64,000 nt of DNA from Limnomonas spitsbergensis (lineage: Eukaryota > Chlorophyta > Chlorophyceae > Chlamydomonadales): assembly GCA_037349105.1 (NCBI GenBank), contig JAYJMM010000100.1, forward strand, positions 1,458,501 through 1,522,500, read 5' to 3'. Shown here piece by piece: positions 21,501-27,254 of this stretch; the first letter of the stretch is position 1, and every line of letters starts with the position of its first letter. The position numbers and the translations under genes were made by a program. The notes beneath the pieces were generated by a model that did no database searches, was not told the DNA's origin, and was given only the letters and a program-made list of their open reading frames with translations.

Positions 21501-23082
21501 CTGTGAAGGAGGGGTGCACGTATGGGCGATACGGCCCAGCCGCACACAGCACCCATGGAGCGTGAGCTCGTGGGTTTAGGGTTCAGGGTTCATGGGGTTT
21601 AGGGTTTAGGGTTCAGGGCCCAGCCGCCCACAAGGCCACAATATGTTTAAGGCATGCCATTATGCGTCTGATGGAATGGGCAACACGCGAGCTTCCCTTA
21701 CAACTGAGCATCAGAGCAAACAGTCTGTTGAGTGCAGATGCTGTCACAGCTGTCACACGGACCTGCACGTGGCCTCCCCTTGCTATGCGAGGCACCAGGC
21801 GCTTGCCTGCTGCAGACCATTGCCAACTAAACAGGGTGTGTTTGGCTACCTCAGTCACCGCTGGTGTGTGCTTTGCCTCCCCCCCGCCTTGCTGCTGCCT
21901 CTGCCACTGCCAGATGAGTCAACGGCATTACACCTCTGGGCCATGTTGCAAAGGCTTGGCAGCATGGGCGCCAAACCGTCTGGTAGGGAGGGAAAGAAAC
22001 TTAAGGCCACATAAGTGTACACCCGGTGCGTGCATGGCTGCCCCCCGATCCCTCTTCATGCTACCTCAGCGACTGCCAGACAATTAGGTTGTTTTTAATA
22101 AGTTGACGCAACCACCCACCGCCTTATGCGAAAGGGCCAAGCAGAGCGAACCGGGGAGATAATTAGGTCCCCCGTCCTCTCTGCCTCCCCTTGCCGCTGC
22201 CTCCGCCGCACTCAGTGAGACCAATGCGAGATTCGAAGGCTATGCGTGATGTGTGTTGAAGCAGCGCTGCATGCCACCTTTCTGATGGGCTCGGGACACT
22301 GTTGACTTTATTTGTATGCATCAGCTGCACTTCAGCTACCACCCGGCTTACAGCTGTCTGGGCTTGGGCTGCAAGCTCTGCTACTTGAGAGGCCGGTGGT
22401 TGGCCTGCCAAGGCTTGGTCCCAATCGGCCAAGTGTAGTCCCCCTAAGGTGGTCTGGTGCGCACATAATTGATGTGCACTGGCTAATGAGCCTGTGTGCA
22501 TGCGCTTGATGCCCATGTGCTGGGATCCATGTCACCCATGCAGAGCTTATCGATGCTTACCAATACCCTGCCATGGGCGATAACATTTGCGTTTGCGTCA
22601 GCGCGCATGAGCATGTGCCATGTGGGGGTGTAGTGAGGGCAAGCCTGCATGGGAATTATATTTCGGCTATATGTGCCTAATGCGCTTCCTGTCGCACTTT
22701 CATTCACAGTATATGAACTCACCCAACATCGGCCTGATATTTCTCAAATTCCTGAAGCCGAGCGGCCTCCCGCCGAGAATTCGTCAGGTGCTGCAGCTCG
22801 CTTTCCTTCGCAGAAATTGCATCCGCTTCTGCCTTTTTAAACTTACTGCACAACCAGAAATGAAGATGAGCTTCGATGTCGCGTTCGATGTCAATATGTG
22901 ATACTCGAAGGGTTTTTCAGATCTTACCTCAACGACTCATCCCTTGTCTTCTGGAACCACTCCTCTGCTTTTAAAGCCCTACTTGCTTTCCATTCCTCCG
23001 GGACGGGATCCGGATACTTCGTACTAGTTGCGGGATCAACTCGGACTTCTGCATCGATTCTTAATACGCTGGTAGCCATCAT
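8337..23082 (-). CDS. TIR-SAM-EF-hand multidomain protein, 12 exons, 3' end outside window
   Basis: Minus-strand exons, in order of translation: 22928-23082, 22723-22845, 21084-21150, 19193-19440, 17477-17631, 16585-17046, 14149-14234, 13479-13645, 11841-12030, 9865-11205, 9448-9556, 8337-8437. All junctions are GT-AG and every phase matches, giving 1068 uninterrupted codons from an ATG ATG start at 23082. Order: charged N-terminal coil, TIR-like domain, Ala/Pro-rich linker, SAM domain, two EF-hands, about 400 residues of Ser/Gly/Ala-rich sequence, then a short ordered tail. SAM and TIR domains usually self-associate, and TIR domains can be NADases or signalling scaffolds, so a calcium-sensitive signalling protein is a reasonable inference. 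No named orthologue is recognised. The last exon ends at a donor in phase 0, so the gene continues left through or past the minisatellite. Exact ends of exons 17477-17631 and 9448-9556 are the least certain. Confidence 0.72.
8560..9117 (-). repeat. (CAG)n / (GAG)n microsatellite in an intron
   Basis: From about 8735 to 9117 the plus strand is almost pure CAG with interspersed GAG; 8560-8730 is a looser CAG-rich flank. Apparent poly-Leu, poly-Ser and poly-Cys reading frames of up to 225 codons are artefacts of the triplet repeat. The tract falls in the intron between the exons at 8337-8437 and 9448-9556. Confidence 0.95.
9203..9392. mobile_element. 190 bp MITE-like element, copy 1
   Basis: The ends are inverted: GTAGATTTGCTTTGCCTTC at the left and the complement of GTAGATTTGATTTGCCTTC at the right. 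The interior matches a second copy at 14436-14625 over nearly its full length (shared blocks GGGGTTGAGGGA, TCAATTGTTGACGCCAG-like, CCTGAGGGCAGC). It has no coding capacity. It sits in an intron of the minus-strand TIR-SAM-EF gene, exactly beside a duplicated exon end (9120-9200). Target duplications are not clear because the flanks are TAC/CTA-like. Confidence 0.75.
9865..12030 (-). CDS. EF-hand pair and low-complexity tail, exons 11841-12030 and 9865-11205
   Basis: Exon 11841-12030 has a canonical calcium loop DRDQSGDTSVPE flanked by LLLDVFMHY and LRELLRAAGL. Exon 9865-11205 opens with a second loop DIDKDSLLKPME inside VLAEY...ALNLLRDLW. Both loops have acidic residues at positions 1, 3 and 12; the second lacks the usual Gly at position 6. 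The remaining about 410 codons are rich in Ser, Gly and Ala with basic patches and an acidic stretch (DGESEEEEAA) just after the EF-hands. A coherent segment AELDEFFDAGYAVST and VDKLLAALNASDLKRSGQ closes the exon at donor GTTGGT. The donor runs into a (GGTT)n tract, so its exact base may shift by 4. Confidence 0.75.
11340..11840 (-). repeat. Four donor-side echoes of the first EF-hand exon
   Basis: The exon at 11841-12030 ends GGTGCTCCAG before GTCAGTG. In the following intron the same junction recurs, diverged, near 11775, 11630, 11517 and 11357 (GGTACTGCAG/GTCAG, GGTGCTGTAG/GTTAG, GGTGTTCCAG/GTCAG, GGTACTGCAG/GTCAG), each with the downstream intron motif GGTGCCTGCTGCTC. Period is about 115-155 bp. 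A shorter unit, GGCCATATCAC with TTTGGTGG, repeats around 11255-11345. Confidence 0.75.
12060..12800. repeat. Intronic minisatellite rich in GGTTTAGGG
   Basis: Imperfect units of about 40 bp alternate GGGTTTAGGGTTA with GCCTGTATCATGTAGGGAGG or ATCATGTATCATGAG. The TTTAGGG heptamer equals the plant-type telomere repeat, but the units are long and interspersed, so this is not a telomere. It lies in the intron between the second SAM exon and the first EF-hand exon. Confidence 0.9.
12801..13478 (-). repeat. Intron with a donor-side echo of the second SAM exon
   Basis: 12801-13330 has no recognisable repeat or gene. About 13335-13430 repeats 13460-13560, which is the 3' part of the SAM exon with its donor: CAGGCTGGGGAG then GTGTGTTTTAAAACC in the copy against GTGCGTTTTAAAACC in the exon. 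The copy breaks off in the exon sequence near the CGACGACGTGCTC block. Confidence 0.75.
13479..14234 (-). CDS. SAM domain, exons 14149-14234 and 13479-13645
   Basis: The two exons join in phase 0 inside the domain. Exon 14149-14234 ends KPLEDWTVHDVQ and exon 13479-13645 starts VWIRSMGSCYDRYLWSF, then RRLCIDGWLLTDLDDDVL and a final LGVDDKRAREAILSRLG. This is the pattern of a sterile alpha motif: W-x-V-x-x-V-x-x-W, then G-x-x-L-L-x-L-x-x-x-x-L, LG(V/I) and a C-terminal helix with R-x-x-I-L. SAM domains mediate homo- or hetero-oligomerisation and occasionally RNA binding. Donors GTGTGG and GTGCGT and acceptors CCCGCAG and TTTGTAG bound the exons. A partial copy of the second exon's end lies at about 13335-13430. 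Confidence 0.8.
13680..14148 (-). repeat. Degenerate ~60 bp repeats downstream of the first SAM exon
   Basis: Units around 13800, 13860, 13910, 13970 and 14040 share GGTACAAGATCC and GTGATTATTCCC-like blocks. Read on the minus strand each has GGATCTTGTAC or GGGAGTACAG followed by GTTAGGG, which resembles the exon end GATGTACAG/GTGTGG at 14149. They are likely old donor-side echoes. Divergence is higher than in other introns. Confidence 0.55.
14436..14625. mobile_element. 190 bp MITE-like element, copy 2
   Basis: Same family, orientation and length as 9203-9392. Left end GTAGATTTGCTTTGCCTTC, right end the complement of GTAGATTTGATTTGCCTTC. It lies in the intron between exons 16585-17046 and 14149-14234 of the TIR-SAM-EF gene. 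A 30-40 bp copy of the acceptor side of exon 14149-14234 (GAGGCGCCTGCGGGACAC on the plus strand) lies to its right at about 14840. Confidence 0.75.
14905..15110. repeat. 14 bp satellite, TCTAAATGCTCTAT
   Basis: About 14 units of a 14 bp repeat, nearly perfect, with a few T/A and T/C variants toward the right end. Intronic position in the TIR-SAM-EF gene. Confidence 0.95.
15120..16584. repeat. Intron with polypyrimidine tract and CA repeat
   Basis: 15120-15955 has no gene or repeat that I can support. 15965-16325 is a CT/CCC-rich imperfect repeat (CTCTCCCTCACTC units). A short (CA)n tract lies at 16438-16458. Open frames here are simple-sequence artefacts. All of it is spliced out between exons 16585-17046 and 14149-14234. 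Confidence 0.8.
16585..17046 (-). CDS. Linker exon after the TIR-like domain
   Basis: A single 462 bp exon between acceptor CACACAG and donor GTGAGG. It starts ASKSPLRVVVLRYSPQPQ, probably the last strand of the TIR-like fold, then LEAPTLSLPFGHPDIPSG. It passes through a poly-Ala tract and continues ALLVQAEIGRGLTVRQQ with a helical stretch around VQQAMELLRQPLADAADI. The tail is SVPLDP-like and leads in phase 1 into the SAM domain exon. Two other frames are open over the same bases, but only this one joins both neighbours. Confidence 0.65.
17047..17476. repeat. Short intronic repeats between the TIR-like exon and the linker exon
   Basis: 17090-17175 contains four units of about 29 bp with AATCCACGCCAGTTCACACTTC. 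17260-17350 contains four units of about 26 bp with CCCTTGGTGTGCATAAAACC. No coding potential is supported. Confidence 0.8.
17477..19440 (-). CDS. TIR-like domain, exons 19193-19440 and 17477-17631
   Basis: Exon 19193-19440 begins ALRFPHFTAVRPLAVLYCGQ, then FREKLFIRGLVSTLL, which fits a first beta strand and helix of a TIR fold. It ends LLWWDTLQPRLAMQDRPLS. The next exon reads LEAVQRCRVVVVIMSASY then AASAEFAAERELIVNRLL, the characteristic third strand and helix of TIR domains. The Glu in ERELI falls where TIR NADases carry the catalytic Glu; that assignment is by eye. A fourth strand (SPLRVVVLRYSP) starts the following exon. The donor at 17476 (GTTGAG) was chosen because only it keeps phase with the next exon; nearer GT sites would break it. 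Classical plant TIR-NBS-LRR order is absent. Confidence 0.6.
17632..18250 (-). repeat. Acceptor-side echoes of the TIR exon plus TTGTTGCAGG satellite
   Basis: Two diverged copies of the exon start lie upstream in transcription, near 17712-17775 and 17995-18060. Exon: GCAG then ATTGGAGGCCGTGCAACG and GGTGGTGGTCGTGATC. Copies keep GCAG or CAAG, GGCCGTGC/GGCCATGC and the GGTGGTGGTSGT block, then diverge within the exon. 18060-18245 is a 10 bp based satellite TTGTTGCAGG with CCCAATTGT inserts, giving long spurious frames. Confidence 0.75.
17835..17925. repeat. Dispersed ~90 bp repeat, copy 1
   Basis: This segment (starting CTGCGCAATCCGCC, ending ATATTCTGCGG) matches 52248-52340 closely, with shared blocks AAGCATGAGG, GTCAGGACCGCTCG, CACAGCAGTTCTAT and GATAGCCCGCTC. 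Both copies lie in introns of different genes, in the same orientation on the plus strand. No open frame or terminal repeat is seen. It could be a non-autonomous element fragment or a small RNA-like unit; I cannot decide. Confidence 0.7.
18251..19192 (-). repeat. Intron between the TIR exons, with a donor-side echo and a dispersed repeat
   Basis: 18430-18485 carries GGGTTTAGGG motifs. 18550-18665 belongs to a dispersed repeat family (see 48535-48720). About 18960-19040 duplicates 19140-19215, the donor junction of the exon at 19193-19440: CTCAGC, a few bases, CAG then GTGGGTTCACTCCGTCGGGG in the copy and GTGCGTACACTCAGTCGGGG in the exon. Each is followed by the same TTCTTAATTC block. Confidence 0.65.
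19588..19651. other. Hairpin with a 20 bp perfect stem
   Basis: GACCATAAGATTAAGCAGCA at 19588-19607 is the exact reverse complement of 19632-19651, with a 24 base loop. It lies in the intron upstream of exon 19193-19440. It could be the collapsed terminal repeats of a small element or a small-RNA precursor. There is no evidence of expression here. Confidence 0.8.
20025..20470. repeat. 10 bp satellite AACCATGCGG with TTTGACGTCATGCAA inserts
   Basis: A near-perfect 10 bp unit (AACCATGCGG, with AACCATGCCG and AACCATGCAG variants) is interrupted every 3-8 units by an ATTTGACGTCATGCAAA segment. The TGACGTCA palindrome within the insert recurs about six times. Intronic in the TIR-SAM-EF gene; open frames on both strands are artefacts. 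Confidence 0.95.
20500..21083 (-). repeat. Donor-side echoes of the 67 bp exon
   Basis: On the minus strand the exon end CCACGTCGGATTGCAG before GTAGATCC is repeated near 20905 (CATGTCGGTTTGCAG then GCGGATGA), 20725 (CATATGTTGTTTTCCAG then TTGGATGG) and 20515 (GATGTCGGTCTTCAG then GTGAAAGG). Each copy keeps the upstream GCCAGCTACAAG-like block. Divergence is greater farther from the exon. GT is lost in two copies. Confidence 0.7.
21084..21150 (-). CDS. 67 bp exon located by flanking splice-junction echoes
   Basis: Acceptor CCTTCACAG lies at the high side and donor GTAGATCC at the low side. The product contains ANIQGSVTGQLRDVSES and VGLQ. It joins the exon at 22723-22845 (phase 2) and the exon at 19193-19440 (phase 0) without a frame change. 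Copies of the acceptor plus first exon bases (CTTCACAGAGCGAAC) recur upstream in transcription near 21265, 21385 and 21495. Copies of the exon end plus donor recur downstream near 20905, 20725 and 20525. The functional exon sits where the two kinds of copy meet. The exon is small and has no recognisable domain. Confidence 0.6.
21151..21545 (-). repeat. Acceptor-side echoes of the 67 bp exon
   Basis: Three repeats of about 115-125 bp upstream in transcription (junctions near 21265, 21385, 21495) carry TCTGTCCTTCACAG followed by AGCGAACCCT or AGCAAACCCT, matching the true acceptor at 21151 (CTTCACAG then AGCGAACATT). The intervening intron block ACACTCGT...CACATGC is also conserved. Confidence 0.75.
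21546..22722. other. Intron without supported exons; dispersed repeat at 22310-22440
   Basis: 21570-21620 has GGGTTTAGGGTT motifs. 22310-22440 shares GGCCGGTGGTTGGCC, CAAGGCTTGGTCCCAATCGGCC and a leading CAGCTACC block with 48535-48720 and, more weakly, 49825-49990 and 18550-18665. Open frames of 80-120 codons on both strands show no domain, and they are not needed, because the flanking exons join in phase without them. Confidence 0.5.
22723..23082 (-). CDS. First two exons: start codon and charged coil
   Basis: Exon 1 (22928-23082) begins with tandem ATG codons (23080-23082 and 23077-23079) and ends in DESL before donor GTAAGA. Exon 2 (22723-22845) continues in phase after acceptor TGTGCAG with SKFKKAEADAISAKE, then ESELQHL and RLQEFEKYQADVG, and ends at donor GTGAGT. 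The composition (Glu, Lys, Arg, Ala, Leu) suggests a helical coil of about 60 residues. There is an in-frame ATG further upstream in genomic DNA, but that stretch is not protein-like and the tandem ATG fits better. No signal or transit peptide is evident. Confidence 0.65.
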
Positions 23083-23540
23083 CCTGCTTGTGTTAATCGA
23101 ACGCGGCCACGCGCCCATAAAACATGTAGGTGTGGAGCACTGGTGTGGAGTGCTCCATACAATTCGACTTTCCGAGCCTTTCCAACTAAACCAGAGAGAA
23201 CTAAACCGATGAGGTATCGATCTTCCTTTAAAATGCACCTTACCCCCTGATTTTAATCTTCAAAGTTTCAGTAAGAAGATATGGCAATACTTTCCAACGT
23301 TCAAAAGTTAGTGACGTCATTTTTCTGAAGTCCGTCATCTTTGAAGAGGAGCGCATGCCATTAAATCCTTGCAACAATTATTATTTATCGATCTCGATTA
23401 CGATCGTACCAAGTGTCTAGAGGGCCTCCATGGAGACGGGGTGTTGCATGCGAGGGTGGACTAATCGCTGCTGCAGCCCATCCTGAGGCGCGATGATCTG
23501 AAGCTGCAGGTCCTAATTTTACTGGTACGAAGCGTGTCTG
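23083..23540 (-). promoter_or_regulatory. Upstream region of the TIR-SAM-EF gene
   Basis: Sequence 5' of the tandem ATG at 23082. It has lower G+C than the surrounding repeats and no satellite structure. GTGACGTCA at 23313-23321 is a CRE-like palindrome about 230 bp from the start codon. No clear TATA box or transcription start can be fixed. The role as promoter is inferred from position only. Confidence 0.35.
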
Positions 23541-24770
23541 AACCGTCACCTACTACATGAGCATTCACTGCATTTTGGTGTGCAGTTTCAGCCCACATGC
23601 ACAGCGTCGAGCCAGCCAACACAGCATCCCACCCTGTTGGGCAACATCTTACATGCATGCGCAGCTTCCACCAGCACTGGCAGCCCCCGAATCCATGCCC
23701 AGTCCCTTGCATGCATGCTCCTTACCCCGCCCGCATGCATGCACTACCCCCCGGCCGCATGCGCACCGCTTGCATAGTTGCATGCACAGCTCCCACCCAT
23801 ATGCACACTGCTTACATGCACACACACATGCCCGCATGCACAGCATCCCGCCTGCTTGTGGAGCGCCCCACACGCCTGCGCATTCCATGCATGCCGAGGT
23901 GACCAGGTCCCTGCCTGCATTCACAGCACGTAGCCGCGCTCGCGACCCTCCGCCTGCATTCTCAGCTCCATGCCAAGTGCAAACACCCCGCCCGCATGCA
24001 CATAGCCGCCTGCCAATATGCTCTGCGCCTCGCCCGCATAAACGGTCCCCCAACCGCATGAGCCATCACCTACCCGTTTGCACATTCCACACCCCCATGC
24101 ACAATTCCCGCACGCCCGCACGGCTCCCCAGTCCCCCATCCACTTTCACTGTTATCCACCCATAGGCACAGCCCGTATGCACAGGCCCCCACTTGTATGC
24201 ACTGTTCCTCCCATCCGCTGGCAGGGCCCTCCATCCACATCCACATTCTGCATTCTGCGCAGACCACCACCCGTATGCTCTGTTACCTCATCCGCCCGCA
24301 AGGCCCCCCATCCCCCATCCGCATACACTGTTAACCACCCGTAGGCACTGCCCGTATACACAGGCCCCCATCTGTATGCACAGGTCCCGCCCAAATGGGC
24401 GGCTCTCCGCCTGTATGCACAGCCCCACGCTTGCACGCACAGCCCCACGCCCGCATTTACCATTCCCAACCCGTAAGCTATGCGCCCCGCCAACATGCGC
24501 CGACTCCCGTCTGCGTGCACATTCCCCACCCGCCCACACAGTCGTCCACCCACATTAATTGTTAACAGCGCCCTGTCGTATGTGTAACTCTCCATCTCTT
24601 TCATTTACTGCCTTACGGCTGTATGTTAGTACAGCCTGCCCGGATGCACAGCCCCCGTCCGTATGCGCACAGCCCGTATGCATACGGGCTGTGCGCATAC
24701 GGACCCATGGCCTGCATGCATGCACATGCATACGTCACTGCATTTGGGCGGGGAATGTGCATCACAGCGA
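23541..24770. repeat. Degenerate CATGCACA / CCCGCATGCAC repeat region
   Basis: Imperfect units of roughly 20-30 bp built on CGCATGCACAGC and CCGTATGCACAGGCCCC. Left of 24000 the unit is mostly CATGCAC; to the right it is mostly GTATGCACAG. A palindromic segment, CGTATGCGCACAGCCCGTATGC and its inverse, lies at 24658-24705. Open frames on both strands encode only Cys/His/Ala-rich repeats. Confidence 0.8.
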
Positions 24771-25239
24771 CCCATCCTCTCGTGCAGCGCATGCCGGCAT
24801 GCTCATGCCCCTGCTCGAAGCTGTTAGCGAGGCAGGTGGTTGTGAAGAAGACCCTTTGGAAACAGCCAGCCAAGTTATACATTGATTCATTAGTCGAGAC
24901 GGGTGCAAGCTCTGGGAGCCTCCAATTGAATGTGTCACGGATATGCGAGTGGCTAGCAGAGTTTTTGCGGTATGCGGGTGTGCCATCCAGAGAACCAGCT
25001 GCTATCATGGCCACCCCTGTTGCCCCTGCTGTCCATGCAGCCCATGTAGCCCCAGCAGCCCTCCTCCTCCAGGTTTATCTGAAGAGAGCATAGCCGCATC
25101 AGTCCAGGGGGAGCTCTTTCCATTGGCACTAGCCCAGAAATCTTGATAGCTTTTGTACAGCCTTTGGGCCTAGATAGAGGGAATCTGGCATGGGCCATCT
25201 AACAGACTACCACCTAGGAGTGGAGTCGACCAAGTTCTC
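24771..25239. other. Intergenic sequence, no feature supported
   Basis: Mixed-composition DNA with a short GCCCCTGCTGTCC/CCCATGTAGCCC triplet-like run near 25020-25060. Several overlapping open frames of 65-155 codons occur on both strands, none with a domain, a convincing splice site pair or family resemblance. Confidence 0.4.
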
Positions 25240-25745
25240 AGTGGGAGTCATGGCATCAGCATAATTCATACATCAGTCTGAAGCCCTGCTCGGGTCTCCT
25301 AGAGTGGCATGTCTAGGGCGCATCAGCATAATTAAGATTTCAGTCTAAAGCGCTGCCTAGGTCTCCTATAATGGCATGTCAGAGGCGCATGAGCATAATT
25401 AAGATTTCAGTCTTAAGCCTTGCTCGGGTCACCTAGAGTGGCATGTCTGGGGCGCATCAGCATAATTAGGGCTTAAGACTGAAAACATAAATATGCCTTA
25501 GATATACCACTCTAGGAGATCCGAGCAGGGCTTTATACTGAAATCTAAATGGCTCTCAGGCGACCCGGCATGCTACTCTATGATACTCAAGCAGGGCATT
25601 AGACTGAACTTGAAATTTGGTTGCTGCTCCCCGGCGTGCCACTTTAGGAGACCCAAGTAGGGCTTTAGACTGACTCTAAATTGTGTTGATGCCTCCCAGG
25701 CATAACACTCCATGAGACCCAAGTCGAGCGTTGGAAGGAAATATG
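25240..25745. repeat. Head-to-head inverted array of a ~60 bp unit
   Basis: About four units at 25265-25470 run as AAGCCCTGCTCGGGTCTCCTAG then AGTGGCATGTC, GGGGCGCATCAGCATAATTA and AGATTTCAGTCT. From about 25468 to 25745 about four units run in the opposite orientation (ACCACTCTAGGAGATCCGAGC, AGGGCTTTATACTGAAATCT and similar). The two arms meet at about 25468. A transcript across it could fold into a long imperfect hairpin. Confidence 0.75.
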
Positions 25746-26128
25746 AGTTGTGTTGATGCCCCCTCGGCTTTATTTTTCTTTCCAGCATTTTGTCTGTTTC
25801 TTCGTTTTATTCCCCACTTTCCTCCTCACTTTTCCCTGCCCCCTCGTGTTTGCTTCGTTCTTCCCACCCACCCCTTACTGCAGGCATTATGCATGCGATG
25901 TCAAAACATACAAGAGCAACAGCTGATGACAAAACTGAAGACAACCTACTGTTCATAAAACGAATGTTAATCATGCTATGCGTCAGGGCCCTGCCCACAA
26001 AGTCTTGGCCGCACACATTTCCGAATGGCAGCCACCGGCGACTGGCGAGGCGTCAAGCCGTATTTGAAGGAGTTGCAGGTCTGGGTGTCCTCCTAAGAAC
26101 CTGATGACTTACTCCTATCTAGGGGGGG
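25746..26128. other. Left flank of the retroelement
   Basis: 25760-25880 is T/C-rich and ends in a possible acceptor (CTTACTGCAG at 25875-25884). A plus-strand open frame of 104 codons covers 25790-26104 without domain resemblance. The flank ends in GGGGGGG directly before the retroelement. No gene is supported. Confidence 0.4.
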
Positions 26129-26372
26129 TGTCGCACCATAAAGCAGTAAACGTGCCAATATGGTAAACTCCGGAATCTCCGGTAAAGGCGCATTAGAGAA
26201 GTGTCCTTCTACTCATAAACACGGTACATTACCGTACACACAGACTCCTTGTACTTCAGACAAGAGCTGTTAACTGGCTACTGTAAGGTTCGGCCCTAGC
26301 AGGAAGTCTCTCTGCCTAGGGGTAATGTCTGGGTGTCCCTGTCTTGTGGGTACCGCCCCTACTACTTCACTC
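26129..26372 (-). repeat. B2 repeat (outer 3' end on the coding strand)
   Basis: 244 bp, starting TGTCGCACCATAAAGC and ending CTACTACTTCACTC. By eye it is identical to B1 at 27011-27254. It contains a short palindrome ACGGTACATTACCGT. Its final C is shared with A2. Confidence 0.9.
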
Positions 26373-27008
26373 TGAGAGCGGGGATGCTCGGGGTTGCGAA
26401 GGAACGGCGACGGAAGTGACTTTGTCCGTGGGTTTTGTCGCCGGGCGGACTCAGCTGGAAGCTGGTACGCCGAGAGCTCCTGGTCGGCTTTGCGCCTCCT
26501 GGTCTATTTAGGTGAATATCTGCTTGGGACTGCTTGCCTGATTAGTCGTCTCCGATGGACGAGTAGTCAGGGATCGGCACCGTAGGTCGCGTGCTCTTCA
26601 GGGCGAGCTCCGTAGATGGCGTCGGCTGGGGATGTCCAGTGATATGGATGGGGCTCGCTTGTCACTTGCTTATGCTATCACCACTTTCCGTGGTGCTAGA
26701 CTTGACTGAAGTGTAAGGTACTGACTTAGTGGCGAGCAAGGGCTAGTATCCGTGAGAGCTAGGCCTATACTCTTTACACCAGAGGCCTGTCCTTCAAAAG
26801 GGACAAAAGTAGTAGCTTAGGCAATTGCCGGGATACAGGGACCCGGCAGGCCCAATTCAGAGTACAGATTATGCTAAATCACCCTGCGTAAGCGGGTTTC
26901 TAGGTCTCAGTTCAAATCAGGAGACTCCGCAGAGAAGCTGCGGAGGCTCCGCGGCCGCTAACGGCGGCTCAAACGGTTCTGTCACGTATACGGTAATATA
27001 CTGTGACA
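26372..27008 (-). repeat. A2 repeat
   Basis: 637 bp, starting CTGAGAGCGGGGATGC and ending ATATACTGTGACA. By eye it is identical to A1 at 34340-34976, including the same small frames of 63 codons. It carries TGTCCTTCAAAAGGGACAAA, which is complementary to bases just inside A1. Near its end are CCGCAGAGAAGCTGCGG and GTATACGG...GTAATATAC hairpins. Confidence 0.9.
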
Positions 27009-27010
27009 GC

Positions 27011-27254
27011 TGTCGCACCATAAAGCAGTAAACGTGCCAATATGGTAAACTCCGGAATCTCCGGTAAAGGCGCATTAGAGAAGTGTCCTTCTACTCATAA
27101 ACACGGTACATTACCGTACACACAGACTCCTTGTACTTCAGACAAGAGCTGTTAACTGGCTACTGTAAGGTTCGGCCCTAGCAGGAAGTCTCTCTGCCTA
27201 GGGGTAATGTCTGGGTGTCCCTGTCTTGTGGGTACCGCCCCTACTACTTCACTC
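27011..27254 (-). repeat. B1 repeat
   Basis: Second copy of B, joined to A2 through the dinucleotide GC. The joint (27002-27018) reads TGTGACAGCTGTCGCAC, an almost perfect inverted repeat. In DIRS-type elements this internal joint preserves the sequence of the two outer ends and is thought to template circle formation, so a recombinase core site is plausible here. Confidence 0.9.

Noticed and set aside
21643..22087. Two overlapping plus-strand frames of 123 and 141 codons and a minus frame of 81 codons
   Set aside because: No domain, no matching splice sites, and the flanking minus-strand exons join in phase without them.
26129..27008. Solo LTR or MITE derivative next to a DNA transposon
   Set aside because: An internally deleted derivative would also give left end fused to right end. 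But the tandem position, the two-base GC joint that restores both ends and the gag-like frame fit a single split-direct-repeat retroelement better.
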